This document shows positions 1 to 8,284 of a stretch of 64,000 nt of DNA, in pieces. Under the pieces are notes generated by a model. It did not search any database, was not told the origin of the DNA, and worked only from the letters and a program-made list of their open reading frames with translations. The stretch covers positions 33,606-97,605 of the forward strand of contig NZ_JACYUY010000024.1 in NCBI RefSeq assembly GCF_014842025.1, read 5' to 3'. Position 1 is the stretch's first letter. The number at the start of each line of letters is the position of its first letter. The translations under genes were made by a program, and so were the position numbers. Origin of the DNA: Massilia sp. CFBP 13721 (GTDB taxonomy: Bacteria > Pseudomonadota > Gammaproteobacteria > Burkholderiales > Burkholderiaceae_D).

Positions 1-637
1 GGATCAGGGCGCCGACACGGATGTTGGCGACCGGGTTGAGCGCAGCCTGGGCGCCGCCGACTTGCTGGAACTTGTCGTGGTGGACCTTGGCCATCACCTG
101 CATCAGGCCCTTGGCGCCCATCGGGCTTTCCGCGAACGGGTTCAGGCCCGATTCGATCGCCATCACAGCCAGGATCAGCAGTGGATCAAGCTTGATCTCG
201 TGGGCCGTCATATAGGCCGTCGAAACGAGCATGTTGGCGGCGTCGCCGGCCACCCGGTAGCGCTTGGCGAGCCAGGAGGTGACGTTCTGCTGCTGTTTCG
301 TGTTACCGAGGTGCTTGACGTCGGTACGGTGGTCTTGCGTGGTGTCCAGCGCGACGTCCTGGGTCGGCGCAGGTGCGGCGGTCGCGACGGTGGCACGGAC
401 GGGTGCATTGGCGACGGCGGTTTCAGGGTACAGCAGTTCGGAAACCTTTTTTGCTGCATCCGGGTTCGTGTACAGCAGGGCCAGTACCGCCACTGCCGAG
501 AGACCGAACACGGTCAGGGTGTGTTGCATTGTGGTCAGCAGACCACGCGCCGTTTTGCTCACTTGTGCAAACGTGACTGGCTGGCTGGCCAGGGTGTGGA
601 CGAGCCTTGCGCTCGTACCGAACAAACGATTGATCAT
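1..637 (-). CDS. Lytic transglycosylase, SLT domain (3' end beyond window)
   Basis: The reverse-strand frame is open from the window edge to an ATG at 637, with AAAGGGGA just upstream. The 212 visible residues have a hydrophobic segment at about 37-57, an Ala/Pro/Thr-rich linker at about 72-115, and a soluble lytic-transglycosylase fold. In the last part, AVMAIESGLNPFAESPMGAKG carries the family catalytic glutamate (Glu162) and the ES..NP...S..GA.GLMQ signature. Family members cleave the MurNAc-GlcNAc bond of peptidoglycan in the periplasm. The protein is probably membrane-anchored. The C-terminus lies outside the window, so further domains such as LysM cannot be excluded. The long rightward reading frames over this region are antisense shadows. 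Confidence 0.85.
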   Translation of the reverse strand, partial: MINRLFGTSARLVHTLASQPVTFAQVSKTARGLLTTMQHTLTVFGLSAVAVLALLYTNPDAAKKVSELLYPETAVANAPVRATVATAAPAPTQDVALDTTQDHRTDVKHLGNTKQQQNVTSWLAKRYRVAGDAANMLVSTAYMTAHEIKLDPLLILAVMAIESGLNPFAESPMGAKGLMQVMAKVHHDKFQQVGGAQAALNPVANIRVGALI

Positions 638-1109
638 CGAAGTCCCCTTTGTCGCGGCGAAAAGGATCCCGTCGTGGCGCTCCAGGCGCTACGGTGGTTA
701 CCAATGCCGTGCATCAGAAAAATCGTCAGGGCTTCCAGTGCGGAAGACCAAAACGCCGTCATTGCTTTGCTTCAGCTGGCCGATGCCCAAGGGTGGGACG
801 GTCCAGTGGCTCAACAACTGTCTCGGGGGTTCAGGCAGACGCCTGGTGGAAACACTCCTTACAAATGTCGTTGGGGCCCCGACCCCGTGAAGTTATGAGA
901 GCAGCTACAATCTGCTTTTAAAATGGCCGTCTCATCAAGTAGGTGCGATTGTAGGAGGTCGTTTATACGGAGTCAATACTAGCACGAACGTCCTTTATAA
1001 CTTATAGATCTGACTTTTTATAAGCAAGCTCAGCAATACCTTGCCAAATCAAACACTTGGCAGCGCAATTTGATTAACCGCAAGCAATCGAAAAAACAAG
1101 CAAAACTTG
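638..1109. other. Divergent intergenic region before ubiD
   Basis: 472 bp without a gene. The left part is the leader of the transglycosylase. From about 900 the sequence becomes distinctly A+T-rich, as expected for the ubiD promoter. A dyad, TGCCAA at 1042-1047 facing TTGGCA at 1057-1062, lies 48-68 bp upstream of ubiD and could be an operator. No RNA gene was recognised. Confidence 0.5.
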
Positions 1110-2609
1110 ATGAAATATTCAGATCTCCGGGATTTTATGTCCCAATTGGAACTAAATAACGACTTAAAGCGTGTCACCACCCCGGTTTCGCCACATCTGG
1201 AGATGACGGAAGTGGCCGATCGAGTGCTGCGTGCAGGCGGACCGGCACTGCTGTTCGAAAAACCGACGGGTCCGGGCGGCGCTCCGCATACCATCCCCGT
1301 GCTGGCCAACCTGTTCGGCACGCCGCAGCGCGTGGCGATGGGCATGGGCGCGGACAATGTGAGCGAACTGCGCCGCATTGGCCACGTGCTGGCGCGCTTG
1401 AAGGAGCCGGAGCCGCCGCGCGGTTTCAAGGACATCATGGGCCTGGGGGCGCTCGTGAAAGCCGTGTGGGACATGGCGCCGAAAGAAGTAAAGGGCGCCG
1501 CGTGCCAGGAAATCGTCTGGGAAGGCAATGACGTCGACCTGGCGCGCCTGCCGATCCAGCATTGCTGGCCGGGCGACGTCGCGCCGCTGATCACCTGGGG
1601 CCTGGTCATCACCAAGGGGCCGAACAAGAAGCGGCAGAACTTAGGCATTTATCGCCAGCAGGTGCTGGGACGCAACAAGGTCATCATGCGCTGGCTGGCG
1701 CACCGCGGCGGCGCGCTCGACTTCCGCGAACACGCGATCGCCAACCCGGGTCAGCCATATCCGGTGGCGGTGGCCCTCGGCGCCGATCCGGCCACCATCC
1801 TGGGTGCCGTCACGCCGGTGCCCGACAGCCTGTCGGAATACCAGTTCGCCGGCCTGCTGCGTGGCCAGCGCACCACGTTGACCAAAGCCATCGGCAGCGA
1901 GTTGCGCGTGCCTGCGTCCGCCGAGATCGTGCTGGAAGGGCATATCTATCCGGATGCGAACCACCCATCGGGTTTCGAGCACGCGATGGAGGGACCCTAC
2001 GGCGACCATACCGGCTATTACAACGAACAGGACAGCTTCCCGGTCTTCACCATCGACCGCATCACGATGCGGACGGACCCGATCTATCACTCGACCTATA
2101 CCGGCAAGCCGCCGGACGAACCGGCCGTGCTCGGCGTGGCCCTGAACGAAGTCTTCATTCCGCTGCTGCAAAAGCAGTTCAGCGAGATCACCGATTTTTA
2201 TCTGCCACCGGAAGGCTGCAGCTACCGCATGGCTGTGGTGCAGATGAAGAAGCAGTACGCCGGACACGCCAAGCGCGTGATGTTCGGGGTCTGGAGTTTC
2301 CTGCGCCAGTTCATGTATACGAAGTTCATCGTCGTGGTCGATGAAGACGTCGACGTGCGCGATTGGAAAGAGGTGATCTGGGCAATCACGACCCGGGTCG
2401 ACCCGACACGCGACACGGTGCTGGTCGACAACACCCCGATCGACTACCTCGACTTCGCCTCGCCGATCAGCGGCCTCGGCAGCAAGATGGGGATCGATGC
2501 GACCAACAAGTGGCCGGGCGAGACCAATCGGGAGTGGGGGACGCCGATCACGATGTCGCCCGAGGTCAAGACGCGGGTCGATGCGATCTGGCAGGAATTG
2601 GGTTTATAA
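1110..2609 (+). CDS. ubiD: 4-hydroxy-3-polyprenylbenzoate decarboxylase UbiD
   Basis: 499 residues, matching the E. coli family length (497). UbiD decarboxylates 4-hydroxy-3-polyprenylbenzoate in ubiquinone synthesis using prenylated FMN made by UbiX. The sequence shows the family landmarks: an N-terminal MKYSDLRDF, the cofactor-region stretch NLGIYRQQVLGRNKVIMRW with RGGALDFREH after it, and EGPYGDHTGYY in the middle. The frame could begin at TTG 1107, but ATG 1110 gives the family-typical N-terminus. The upstream region is A+T-rich, so it probably has its own promoter. The 4.5S RNA promoter begins about 60 bp after its stop. No other ubi gene is in the window. Confidence 0.95.
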   Translation: MKYSDLRDFMSQLELNNDLKRVTTPVSPHLEMTEVADRVLRAGGPALLFEKPTGPGGAPHTIPVLANLFGTPQRVAMGMGADNVSELRRIGHVLARLKEPEPPRGFKDIMGLGALVKAVWDMAPKEVKGAACQEIVWEGNDVDLARLPIQHCWPGDVAPLITWGLVITKGPNKKRQNLGIYRQQVLGRNKVIMRWLAHRGGALDFREHAIANPGQPYPVAVALGADPATILGAVTPVPDSLSEYQFAGLLRGQRTTLTKAIGSELRVPASAEIVLEGHIYPDANHPSGFEHAMEGPYGDHTGYYNEQDSFPVFTIDRITMRTDPIYHSTYTGKPPDEPAVLGVALNEVFIPLLQKQFSEITDFYLPPEGCSYRMAVVQMKKQYAGHAKRVMFGVWSFLRQFMYTKFIVVVDEDVDVRDWKEVIWAITTRVDPTRDTVLVDNTPIDYLDFASPISGLGSKMGIDATNKWPGETNREWGTPITMSPEVKTRVDAIWQELGL

Positions 2610-2666
2610 GAATGCAAGGTGGGTAGGGCGCGAAAAATCCCTGCCCACAAGTTTTCTTGCGTCGGT

Positions 2667-2672
2667 TATAAT
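2667..2672 (+). promoter_or_regulatory. Consensus -10 box of the 4.5S RNA promoter
   Basis: A perfect TATAAT lies 7 bp before the predicted 5' end of the 4.5S RNA. No good -35 element is visible at 16-18 bp upstream. Confidence 0.75.
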
Positions 2673-2679
2673 GCGATCT

Positions 2680-2775
2680 GGCGGGCCCCTGCGCATTGTG
2701 GCATGGTTTACCTGGTCAGGTCGGGAACGAAGCAGCCAAAGCCGTTCACCGCAAGTGCCGCAGATCAGGCTCGCC
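2680..2775 (+). ncRNA. ffs: Signal recognition particle 4.5S RNA
   Basis: The RNA partner of Ffh, needed for co-translational membrane targeting. The conserved apical part is clear: GGTCAGGTCGGGAACGAAGC followed by AGCC, corresponding to the Ffh-binding symmetric and asymmetric loops of bacterial 4.5S RNA. The ends pair as GGCGGGCC (2680-2687) with GGCTCGCC (2768-2775), giving a single long hairpin of about 96 nt. A TATAAT box sits 7 bp upstream and a pyrimidine/T-rich tail (2776-2785) follows. Position ahead of dnaX is common in related bacteria. Here a chemoreceptor gene lies between them. Confidence 0.93.
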
Positions 2776-2914
2776 TCCTTCTTTTCATCTCCTCGTTCTA
2801 CCTTGTCCACGACCTCATACGTCGTCCCTTCCCACGTGTATCGCTGGGGATGGTCCATCGACGGCTATGATTCTTGCGCGCACTTCCGTAGTTTCCTCGA
2901 CACAATAAAGATTC

Positions 2915-2941
2915 TTTATGGAAAACAATGCTTTCCGTAAA
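2915..2941. repeat. Dyad upstream of the chemoreceptor gene
   Basis: TTTATGGAAA (2915-2924) faces TTTCCGTAAA (2932-2941) with one G-T pair and a 7-nt centre, 54 bp before the GTG start of the chemoreceptor gene. It may be an operator or a weak hairpin in the leader. No function is assigned. Confidence 0.4.
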
Positions 2942-2994
2942 TACCTTCTGGTGTAACCTCTCTATCCGGTAGTTTCGACAAATTTGGAGGGGTA

Positions 2995-4467
2995 GTGAAG
3001 ACTTTGGATGTGCAAGAAGCATTACGCCAGCACGCGTATAACGCCGATCGCCTGATGGTGGGGATTTTGTGGGCAATGTTCGTTGTTGCATTGGTGTTGT
3101 CGCAGATGCACGATACGCTTGTATGGGCCTTGGCGATCGGCGTGCCGACTGCCGTCATTCCTACCTTGCTCATGCTGCGTGCCGGTGGCGCGCGTGTGAC
3201 GCGCATGGCGGCCACCGCCGGCCTGGTTGTTTTCTGCGCGCTGCATATCCACGAAGGCGGCGGACGCGACGAGCTGCACTTCGGCCTGTTCGTGGCGCTT
3301 GCTTTCCTGCTGTGCTACCGCGACTGGACCGTGATCGTGTTCGCCGCCGCCCTAATCGCCTTGCACCACCTGAGTTTCAATTACCTGCAGGAACTCGGTT
3401 ACGGCGTGCGCTGCATGCAGCAGCCGGGCATCGGCATGGTGCTGGTACATGCGGGCTATGTCGTGGCCGAGGCGCTCGTGCTGTGCTACCTGGCGCGCGT
3501 GCTGCACCGCGAGGCGCTGCAGGCGGCCGAATTGCGCGTCAGCGTCGCCTCGCTGCAAGGCGCCAATGGCGCCATCGACTTGCGCGCCCAGTTGCCGGCG
3601 CAAAGCGAGAGCGGCCGGGCATTGCAGGAAGTGGTTGCGCTGTTGCAGCGCACTTTGGCCAGCGTCCAGCGCAGCGTCGGCACCACCAGCGCCGCTTCGC
3701 GCCAGATCGCCAGTGGCAATGCAGAGTTGTCGCAACGCACTGAGCGCCAGGCTGAGTCGATTCGCGCCACCGTCGCATCGATGGCCGAGCTGACCGAGAC
3801 GGTGCGCCGGAATGCCGAGCACGCGCGCCAGGCCGACGGGCTGGCCGGGGCGGCGTCGGGTGTGGCCACGCGTGGCGGGCAAGTCGTCACCAAAGTGGTC
3901 GAGCGCATGGAAGCGATCGAGGCTTCCTCGCGCCGGATCGGCGACATCATTTCCGTGATCGACGGGATCGCCTTCCAGACCAATATCCTGGCCCTGAATG
4001 CGGCGGTCGAGGCGGCGCGGGCGGGCGAGCAGGGCCGCGGTTTCGCCGTCGTCGCCAGCGAAGTGCGCAACCTCGCGCAACGTTCGGCCGGAGCGGCGCG
4101 CGAAATCACGGCGTTGATCGAAGAGTCAGTGGCCCAGGTCGGCGCCGGCAGCGCCCTGGCCCAGCAGGCCGGACGCACGATGGATGACGTGGTCGAGAGC
4201 GTGCACAAGGTGTCGGGCATCATCGGCGACATCAGCAGCGCCAGCCGTGCGCAGGCGCAGGAAATCGCGTCGGTCAGCGCAGCCATCGCCGCCATGGATG
4301 GCGATACCCGCCACAGTGCGGCCATGGTGCACGAGGCGGCGAGCGCCGCCGGCGCCCTCAGCGAAGAAGCGGGCCAACTGGCGCAGGCGGTCGCCGTCTT
4401 TCATCTGGAGCAGGCCGGCGCCGCTGACATGGGCAGCCACAGGCGCGCCGCGCTGGCATCGGCCTGA
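2995..4467 (+). CDS. Methyl-accepting chemotaxis protein, six-helix membrane sensor
   Basis: 490 residues. The N-terminal half (about 20-180) is a run of roughly six hydrophobic segments with short loops, so there is no large periplasmic ligand domain. It contains a His-rich stretch, ALIALHHLSFNY, of the kind seen in integral-membrane chemoreceptor sensors. The C-terminal half is a cytoplasmic signalling coiled coil with the canonical hairpin tip, IAFQTNILALNAAVEAARAGE and then GRGFAVVASEVRNLAQRS, which contacts CheA/CheW. The GTG start is supported by GGAGGGG directly upstream. The sensor may read membrane or redox state, as an inference. No che genes are nearby. It sits between ffs and dnaX, which are otherwise often neighbours. 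Confidence 0.9.
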   Translation: MKTLDVQEALRQHAYNADRLMVGILWAMFVVALVLSQMHDTLVWALAIGVPTAVIPTLLMLRAGGARVTRMAATAGLVVFCALHIHEGGGRDELHFGLFVALAFLLCYRDWTVIVFAAALIALHHLSFNYLQELGYGVRCMQQPGIGMVLVHAGYVVAEALVLCYLARVLHREALQAAELRVSVASLQGANGAIDLRAQLPAQSESGRALQEVVALLQRTLASVQRSVGTTSAASRQIASGNAELSQRTERQAESIRATVASMAELTETVRRNAEHARQADGLAGAASGVATRGGQVVTKVVERMEAIEASSRRIGDIISVIDGIAFQTNILALNAAVEAARAGEQGRGFAVVASEVRNLAQRSAGAAREITALIEESVAQVGAGSALAQQAGRTMDDVVESVHKVSGIIGDISSASRAQAQEIASVSAAIAAMDGDTRHSAAMVHEAASAAGALSEEAGQLAQAVAVFHLEQAGAADMGSHRRAALASA

Positions 4468-4512
4468 AGCGGAAGAAGGCAGGCGATTTCCGCGCTCTGT
4501 CAAGCCGGGTCG

Positions 4513-4542
4513 GCGAACTTTACCTCGGCCGGTAAAGTTCGC
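4513..4542. repeat. Perfect 12-bp hairpin upstream of dnaX
   Basis: GCGAACTTTACC (4513-4524) pairs perfectly with GGTAAAGTTCGC (4531-4542) around a 6-nt loop. No T-tract follows, so it is not a classical intrinsic terminator. It lies between the chemoreceptor stop and the dnaX promoter region and could be an operator or a Rho-independent-like barrier. Confidence 0.55.
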
Positions 4543-4572
4543 GCCGGCGGCCATCTGCGGTAAAATCGCGGT

Positions 4573-6753
4573 ATGTCCTATCAAGTCCTCGCCCGCAAAT
4601 ACCGCCCCAAGAACTTCGACACGCTGGTTGGCCAGGAGCACGTCGTGCGCGCGCTCACCCATGCGCTCGACACCGGCCGCCTGCACCACGCCTACCTGTT
4701 CACGGGCACGCGCGGCGTCGGCAAGACAACGCTCTCGCGCATCCTGGCCAAGTCGCTCAACTGCACCGGCCCCGACGGCACGGGCGGCATCACGGCCCGG
4801 CCGTGCGGCGCCTGCGAAGCCTGCCGCGCGATCGACGCCGGCCGCTTCGTCGACTATATAGAGATGGACGCCGCCTCGAACCGCGGCGTCGACGAGATGG
4901 CCCAGCTGCTCGAGCAGGCCGTCTACGCCCCGAGCAATGCGCGCTTCAAGGTCTACATGATCGACGAGGTGCACATGCTGACCAACCACGCGTTCAACTC
5001 GATGCTGAAAACGCTCGAGGAACCGCCCGAGCACGTCAAGTTCATCCTCGCCACCACCGACCCGCAAAAGATTCCGGTCACAGTGCTGTCGCGCTGCCTG
5101 CAATTCAACCTGAAGCAGATGCCGCCCGGCCATATCGTCGGCCACCTGGAAAACATCCTCGGCCAGGAAGGCGTGACGTTCGAACAGCCGGCGCTGCGCC
5201 TGCTGGCCCAGGGCGCGCACGGCTCGATGCGCGACGCGCTCTCGCTGACCGACCAGGCCATCGCTTACGCCGCCGGCGCCGTCACGCTGGAAGCGGTGCA
5301 GGGCATGCTCGGCGCGCTCGACCAGTCGTATCTGGTGCGCCTGCTCGACGCGCTGGCGAACGAAAACGGCGCCGACCTGCTGGCCGTGGCCGACGAGATG
5401 GCCAGCCGCAGTTTGTCGTACAACGGCGCGCTGCAAGACCTCGGCACCTTGCTGCACCGGATCGCGCTGGCGCAGTCCGTCCCGGCCGCCGTGCCACAGG
5501 ATTTACCCGAACTGGCCGACATCCTGCGCCTGGCCGGATCCTTTGATCCGCAGGAAGTGCAATTGTTTTACCAGATCGCCGTGCACGGCCGCAACGAGAT
5601 CGGCCTGGCGCCGGACGAATACGCCGGTTTCACGATGACCCTGCTGCGCATGCTGGCGTTCCGGCCGGGGCAGGGCGGCGCCGAGCGCATTGCTGCACCG
5701 GCTGCGGCTGCGGCTGCGGCTGCGGCGCCACGTGCGGCGGCGCCGATGGGGCGGGCAGCTGCGGCGGCATCCGCGGCGGCACCGGCACCGGCCGGCGCGC
5801 CGCCGCGTCCGGCTGCTCCGCCACCCGCGCCGGCCCCCGCTGCAAGCAACCCGGCGCCGGCCATGAATTCGGCGCGCGCGGCGATCAACGCGGCGCTCGA
5901 AGCGGCACGCGCAGCCTCCGGACAGCGTTCGCCGCCCAAGCGTCCGGGCGCCGATGTGCCTGCCGCCAGCGCACCTCCGGCTCCGGCAGCAGCGCCGGCG
6001 CGTCCCATCAATGTCGGTCCCGGCGCAGCGCCGGGTGGTCCGGGCGCGCGCATGGCCTCGCCAAGTGCACCTGGTCCGTCCGCCGCTGCGGGTGCGCGTC
6101 CCGGCGCCGCGCCGCCCTGGGACCGTCCGGGTGCGCAAGCCGAGGCCCGCCAGCAGCCGCAATCGCGCGCCGGCAATGAAGCCGCGAGCGACGACGGTCC
6201 GCCATCGTGGGTCACCGAATTTTCCGACGATACCGCCGTTGCCAACGAATTGGCCACCGACGCGGCCACCGACGCCGTCGCCGCTCCGGTGAGCGTGCCG
6301 GTCGCCGCGCGCGCGCCGGCCACGCCGCCGCACGCCTACGTCGTCACGCCCGTCCCGAGCCTCGACTGGGATGGCAACTGGCCGGCGCTGGCGGCAAGCC
6401 TGCCGCTGCGCGGCGTGTCGCAGCAGCTGGCCCTGCAGACCGAACTGATCGACTGCCATGCCGATACCCACTCGGCCGTGTTCCGCCTGCGCGTGCCGGT
6501 CGACACCCTGCGCGCCAGCGGCAACAGCGAAAAGTTGCAGGCCGCCTTGCAAGACGTGTTTGCCGGCAAGCGCATTACCGTCGAGACCGAAATCGGTCCG
6601 GTCTGGTACACGGCCAGTGCCGAAGCGAAAGCCGCGAAGGAAGAGCGCCAGCGCCTGGCCGAAGCGATCGTCGCGGGCGACCCGTTCGTGCAGGAAATGG
6701 AACGCGTGCTCGGTGCCTTTGTCGTGCCCGGCTCTGTGCGCCCGCCGGTCTAA
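4573..6753 (+). CDS. dnaX: DNA polymerase III subunit gamma/tau
   Basis: 726 residues. This is the clamp-loader ATPase that opens the beta clamp and bridges polymerase to helicase. Visible landmarks are the N-terminal YQVLARKYRPKNF, a Walker A at 45-53 (GTRGVGKTT), the zinc knuckle cysteines 64, 78, 81 and 84, the Walker B region IDEVHML, and the sensor TTDPQKIPVTVLSRCLQF. Residues about 375-570 are an Ala/Pro-rich low-complexity linker, partly coded by four GCTGCG repeats at 5701-5724. The C-terminal tau domain (about 595-726) would bind the polymerase. No A-tract slippage site like that of E. coli is visible, so a separate gamma product is not predicted. A TAAAAT hexamer at 4561-4566 ends 6 bp before ATG with no ribosome binding site, so a leaderless mRNA is possible. 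Confidence 0.96.
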   Translation: MSYQVLARKYRPKNFDTLVGQEHVVRALTHALDTGRLHHAYLFTGTRGVGKTTLSRILAKSLNCTGPDGTGGITARPCGACEACRAIDAGRFVDYIEMDAASNRGVDEMAQLLEQAVYAPSNARFKVYMIDEVHMLTNHAFNSMLKTLEEPPEHVKFILATTDPQKIPVTVLSRCLQFNLKQMPPGHIVGHLENILGQEGVTFEQPALRLLAQGAHGSMRDALSLTDQAIAYAAGAVTLEAVQGMLGALDQSYLVRLLDALANENGADLLAVADEMASRSLSYNGALQDLGTLLHRIALAQSVPAAVPQDLPELADILRLAGSFDPQEVQLFYQIAVHGRNEIGLAPDEYAGFTMTLLRMLAFRPGQGGAERIAAPAAAAAAAAAPRAAAPMGRAAAAASAAAPAPAGAPPRPAAPPPAPAPAASNPAPAMNSARAAINAALEAARAASGQRSPPKRPGADVPAASAPPAPAAAPARPINVGPGAAPGGPGARMASPSAPGPSAAAGARPGAAPPWDRPGAQAEARQQPQSRAGNEAASDDGPPSWVTEFSDDTAVANELATDAATDAVAAPVSVPVAARAPATPPHAYVVTPVPSLDWDGNWPALAASLPLRGVSQQLALQTELIDCHADTHSAVFRLRVPVDTLRASGNSEKLQAALQDVFAGKRITVETEIGPVWYTASAEAKAAKEERQRLAEAIVAGDPFVQEMERVLGAFVVPGSVRPPV

Positions 6754-6788
6754 AATACCTTTTAACGAATTATTTGGAGAACCGCACC

Positions 6789-7118
6789 ATGATGAAGAAC
6801 CAGCTCGCAGGCTTGATGAAACAGGCGCAAGCCATGCAGGACAACATGAAGAAGGCGCAGGAGCAGCTGGCCCTGATCGAAGTCGAAGGCCAGTCGGGCG
6901 CCGGCCTGGTGAAGGTCACGATGACCTGCAAGAACGACGTCAAGCGCGTACAGATCGATCCATCGCTGCTGGCCGACGACAAGGACATGCTGGAAGACCT
7001 GGTCGCCGCCGCCTTCAACGACGCCGTGCGCAAGGCCGAAGCGACCGCCGCCGAAAAGATGAGCGGCCTGACCGCCGGCATGCCTGGCCTGCCGCCCGGC
7101 TTCAAGATGCCGTTCTAA
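6789..7118 (+). CDS. ybaB: YbaB/EbfC family nucleoid-associated protein
   Basis: 109 residues counted from ATG 6789. The second ATG at 6792 is equally possible, and GGAGA at 6776-6780 fits either. The protein matches the YbaB family closely: an N-terminal coiled coil (NQLAGLMKQAQAMQDNMKKA), then GAGLVKV, DPSLLADDKDMLEDLVAAAFNDA, and the invariant LPPGFKMPF end. The family forms dimers that bind DNA without strong specificity. The gene lies between dnaX and recR, its usual place, and would be co-transcribed with them. Confidence 0.95.
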   Translation: MMKNQLAGLMKQAQAMQDNMKKAQEQLALIEVEGQSGAGLVKVTMTCKNDVKRVQIDPSLLADDKDMLEDLVAAAFNDAVRKAEATAAEKMSGLTAGMPGLPPGFKMPF

Positions 7119-7130
7119 ATCGCCATTCCC

Positions 7131-7421
7131 ATGTTTATCGTGTCGCTCAGCTATACCGCGCCGCTTGCGAAGATCGACGCGCGCCTGGCCGCGCACCGCG
7201 AGTGGCTGGGCACGCAGTACAAGGCCGGCATCTTCCTGATGTCCGGCGCCAAGGTGCCGCGCGATGGCGGCATCATCATCGCGCGCGCCCCCAGCCGTGG
7301 GGCGTTGGAGCGGATACTGAGCGAAGACCCGTTCGCGCTGGCCGACCTGGCGCGCTACGAGATCACCGAATTCACCCCGACCATGACGGCCGACGCGTTC
7401 GACGCCTGGCGCGGAGTGTAG
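7131..7421 (+). CDS. YciI-like protein
   Basis: 96 residues of the YciI-like dimeric alpha/beta-barrel family. Seen in the sequence: MFIVSLSYTAPL at the start, a His-containing helix (RLAAHREWLGTQYKAG), FLMSGAKVPRDGGI, and a DPFALADLARYEI segment typical of the fold. The catalytic role of most members is unknown. It starts 12 bp after ybaB and ends 4 bp before recR, so it is an inserted member of the dnaX-recR operon. Confidence 0.85.
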   Translation: MFIVSLSYTAPLAKIDARLAAHREWLGTQYKAGIFLMSGAKVPRDGGIIIARAPSRGALERILSEDPFALADLARYEITEFTPTMTADAFDAWRGV

Positions 7422-7425
7422 CGGC

Positions 7426-8016
7426 ATGTCCAAATCCCTCGATTTCCTGACCGAGGCGCTGCGCCGCCTGCCGGGCATCGGCCCCAAGTCGGCCCAGCGC
7501 ATGGCCTTCCACCTGCTGCAGCACGACCGCGAAGGCGCGGCCATGCTCTCGCGCGCGCTCTACCAGGCGGTCGACTCGGTGCACCACTGCGCCATGTGCA
7601 ATACCTTCGCAGACACCGAGGTGTGCGAGATGTGCGCCGACGAGGCGCGCGACCGCACGCTGCTGTGCATCGTCGAAACCCCGGCCGACCAGATCATGAT
7701 CGAGCAGACCCTGACGTATAAAGGCCTGTACTTCGTGCTGATGGGACGGCTATCGCCGCTGGACGGCATCGGTCCGAAAGACCTGCACCTCGACAAGCTG
7801 GTCGGCCGCGCCGCCGACGGCGTGGTCAATGAAGTTGTGCTTGCGACCAATTTCACCAACGAGGGCGAAGCCACCGCCCACTACATCAGCGAGATGCTCA
7901 AGGCGCGCGGGCTGAAGGTCAGCCGCCTGGCGCGCGGGGTGCCCGTGGGCGGCGAGCTCGAGTATGTCGACGCCGGCACCATCGCGCGCGCCATGCTCGA
8001 CCGCCGCAGTGCATAA
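7426..8016 (+). CDS. recR: Recombination mediator RecR
   Basis: 196 residues, the usual family length. RecR works with RecF/RecO to load RecA on SSB-coated single-stranded DNA at gaps. It shows the helix-hairpin-helix LRRLPGIGPKSAQRMAFHLL, a four-cysteine zinc module (CAMCNTF....CEMCADEARD), and a Toprim domain beginning LLCIVETPADQIMIEQT and continuing through the GRLSPLDGIGP and ATNFTNEGEATAHYI segments. It is the last gene of the dnaX-ybaB-yciI-recR cluster. A 157-bp repeat element begins 17 bp after the stop. Confidence 0.96.
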   Translation: MSKSLDFLTEALRRLPGIGPKSAQRMAFHLLQHDREGAAMLSRALYQAVDSVHHCAMCNTFADTEVCEMCADEARDRTLLCIVETPADQIMIEQTLTYKGLYFVLMGRLSPLDGIGPKDLHLDKLVGRAADGVVNEVVLATNFTNEGEATAHYISEMLKARGLKVSRLARGVPVGGELEYVDAGTIARAMLDRRSA

Positions 8017-8032
8017 TCTTCCGACAAGAACT

Positions 8033-8189
8033 GAGCCTATCCCGGTAGACCGGGGGAAGCTGCAAACGATGCAGGGCAAGCGCGGGCAAGGCGCGAGAAG
8101 GGCGCATGGCGGGCCATGCAACCGACGAGCAACGCAGCACCCGCTTGTCATACGCGTTCGCAGCGACTCCGGGCTACTGCGATAGGCTC
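8033..8189. repeat. 157-bp terminal-inverted-repeat element, copy 1
   Basis: Begins GAGCCTATCCCGGTAGACCGG and ends with its near-complement CCGGGCTACTGCGATAGGCTC. The interior is almost the same as copy 2 at 10907-11063, and both copies are exactly 157 bp. There is no open reading frame of note and no clear target duplication. The structure resembles a non-autonomous MITE or an extended REP-type element. Confidence 0.85.
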
Positions 8190-8284
8190 CAAGTAGCTCC
8201 GAGCGGCGGTGGCCGTTTGCGTGTGCGCAATCGGGATTGGAAGTCCGCTGCTATCGTGGGCTCAATTCAAGCGGACCTGCAAGC

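Noticed and set aside
62..898. Long forward frames across the first 0.9 kb
   Set aside because: They are antisense to the lytic transglycosylase, which has clear motifs on the reverse strand. Such shadows are common at this G+C content.
2604..2858. 84-residue reverse frame between ubiD and the chemoreceptor gene
   Set aside because: It is antisense to the 4.5S RNA, with no ribosome binding site or protein-like composition.
5600..6200. Programmed frameshift or slippage site in dnaX
   Set aside because: No A-AAA-AAG or A-tract exists in the linker; the repetitive stretch is GCTGCG and stays in frame.
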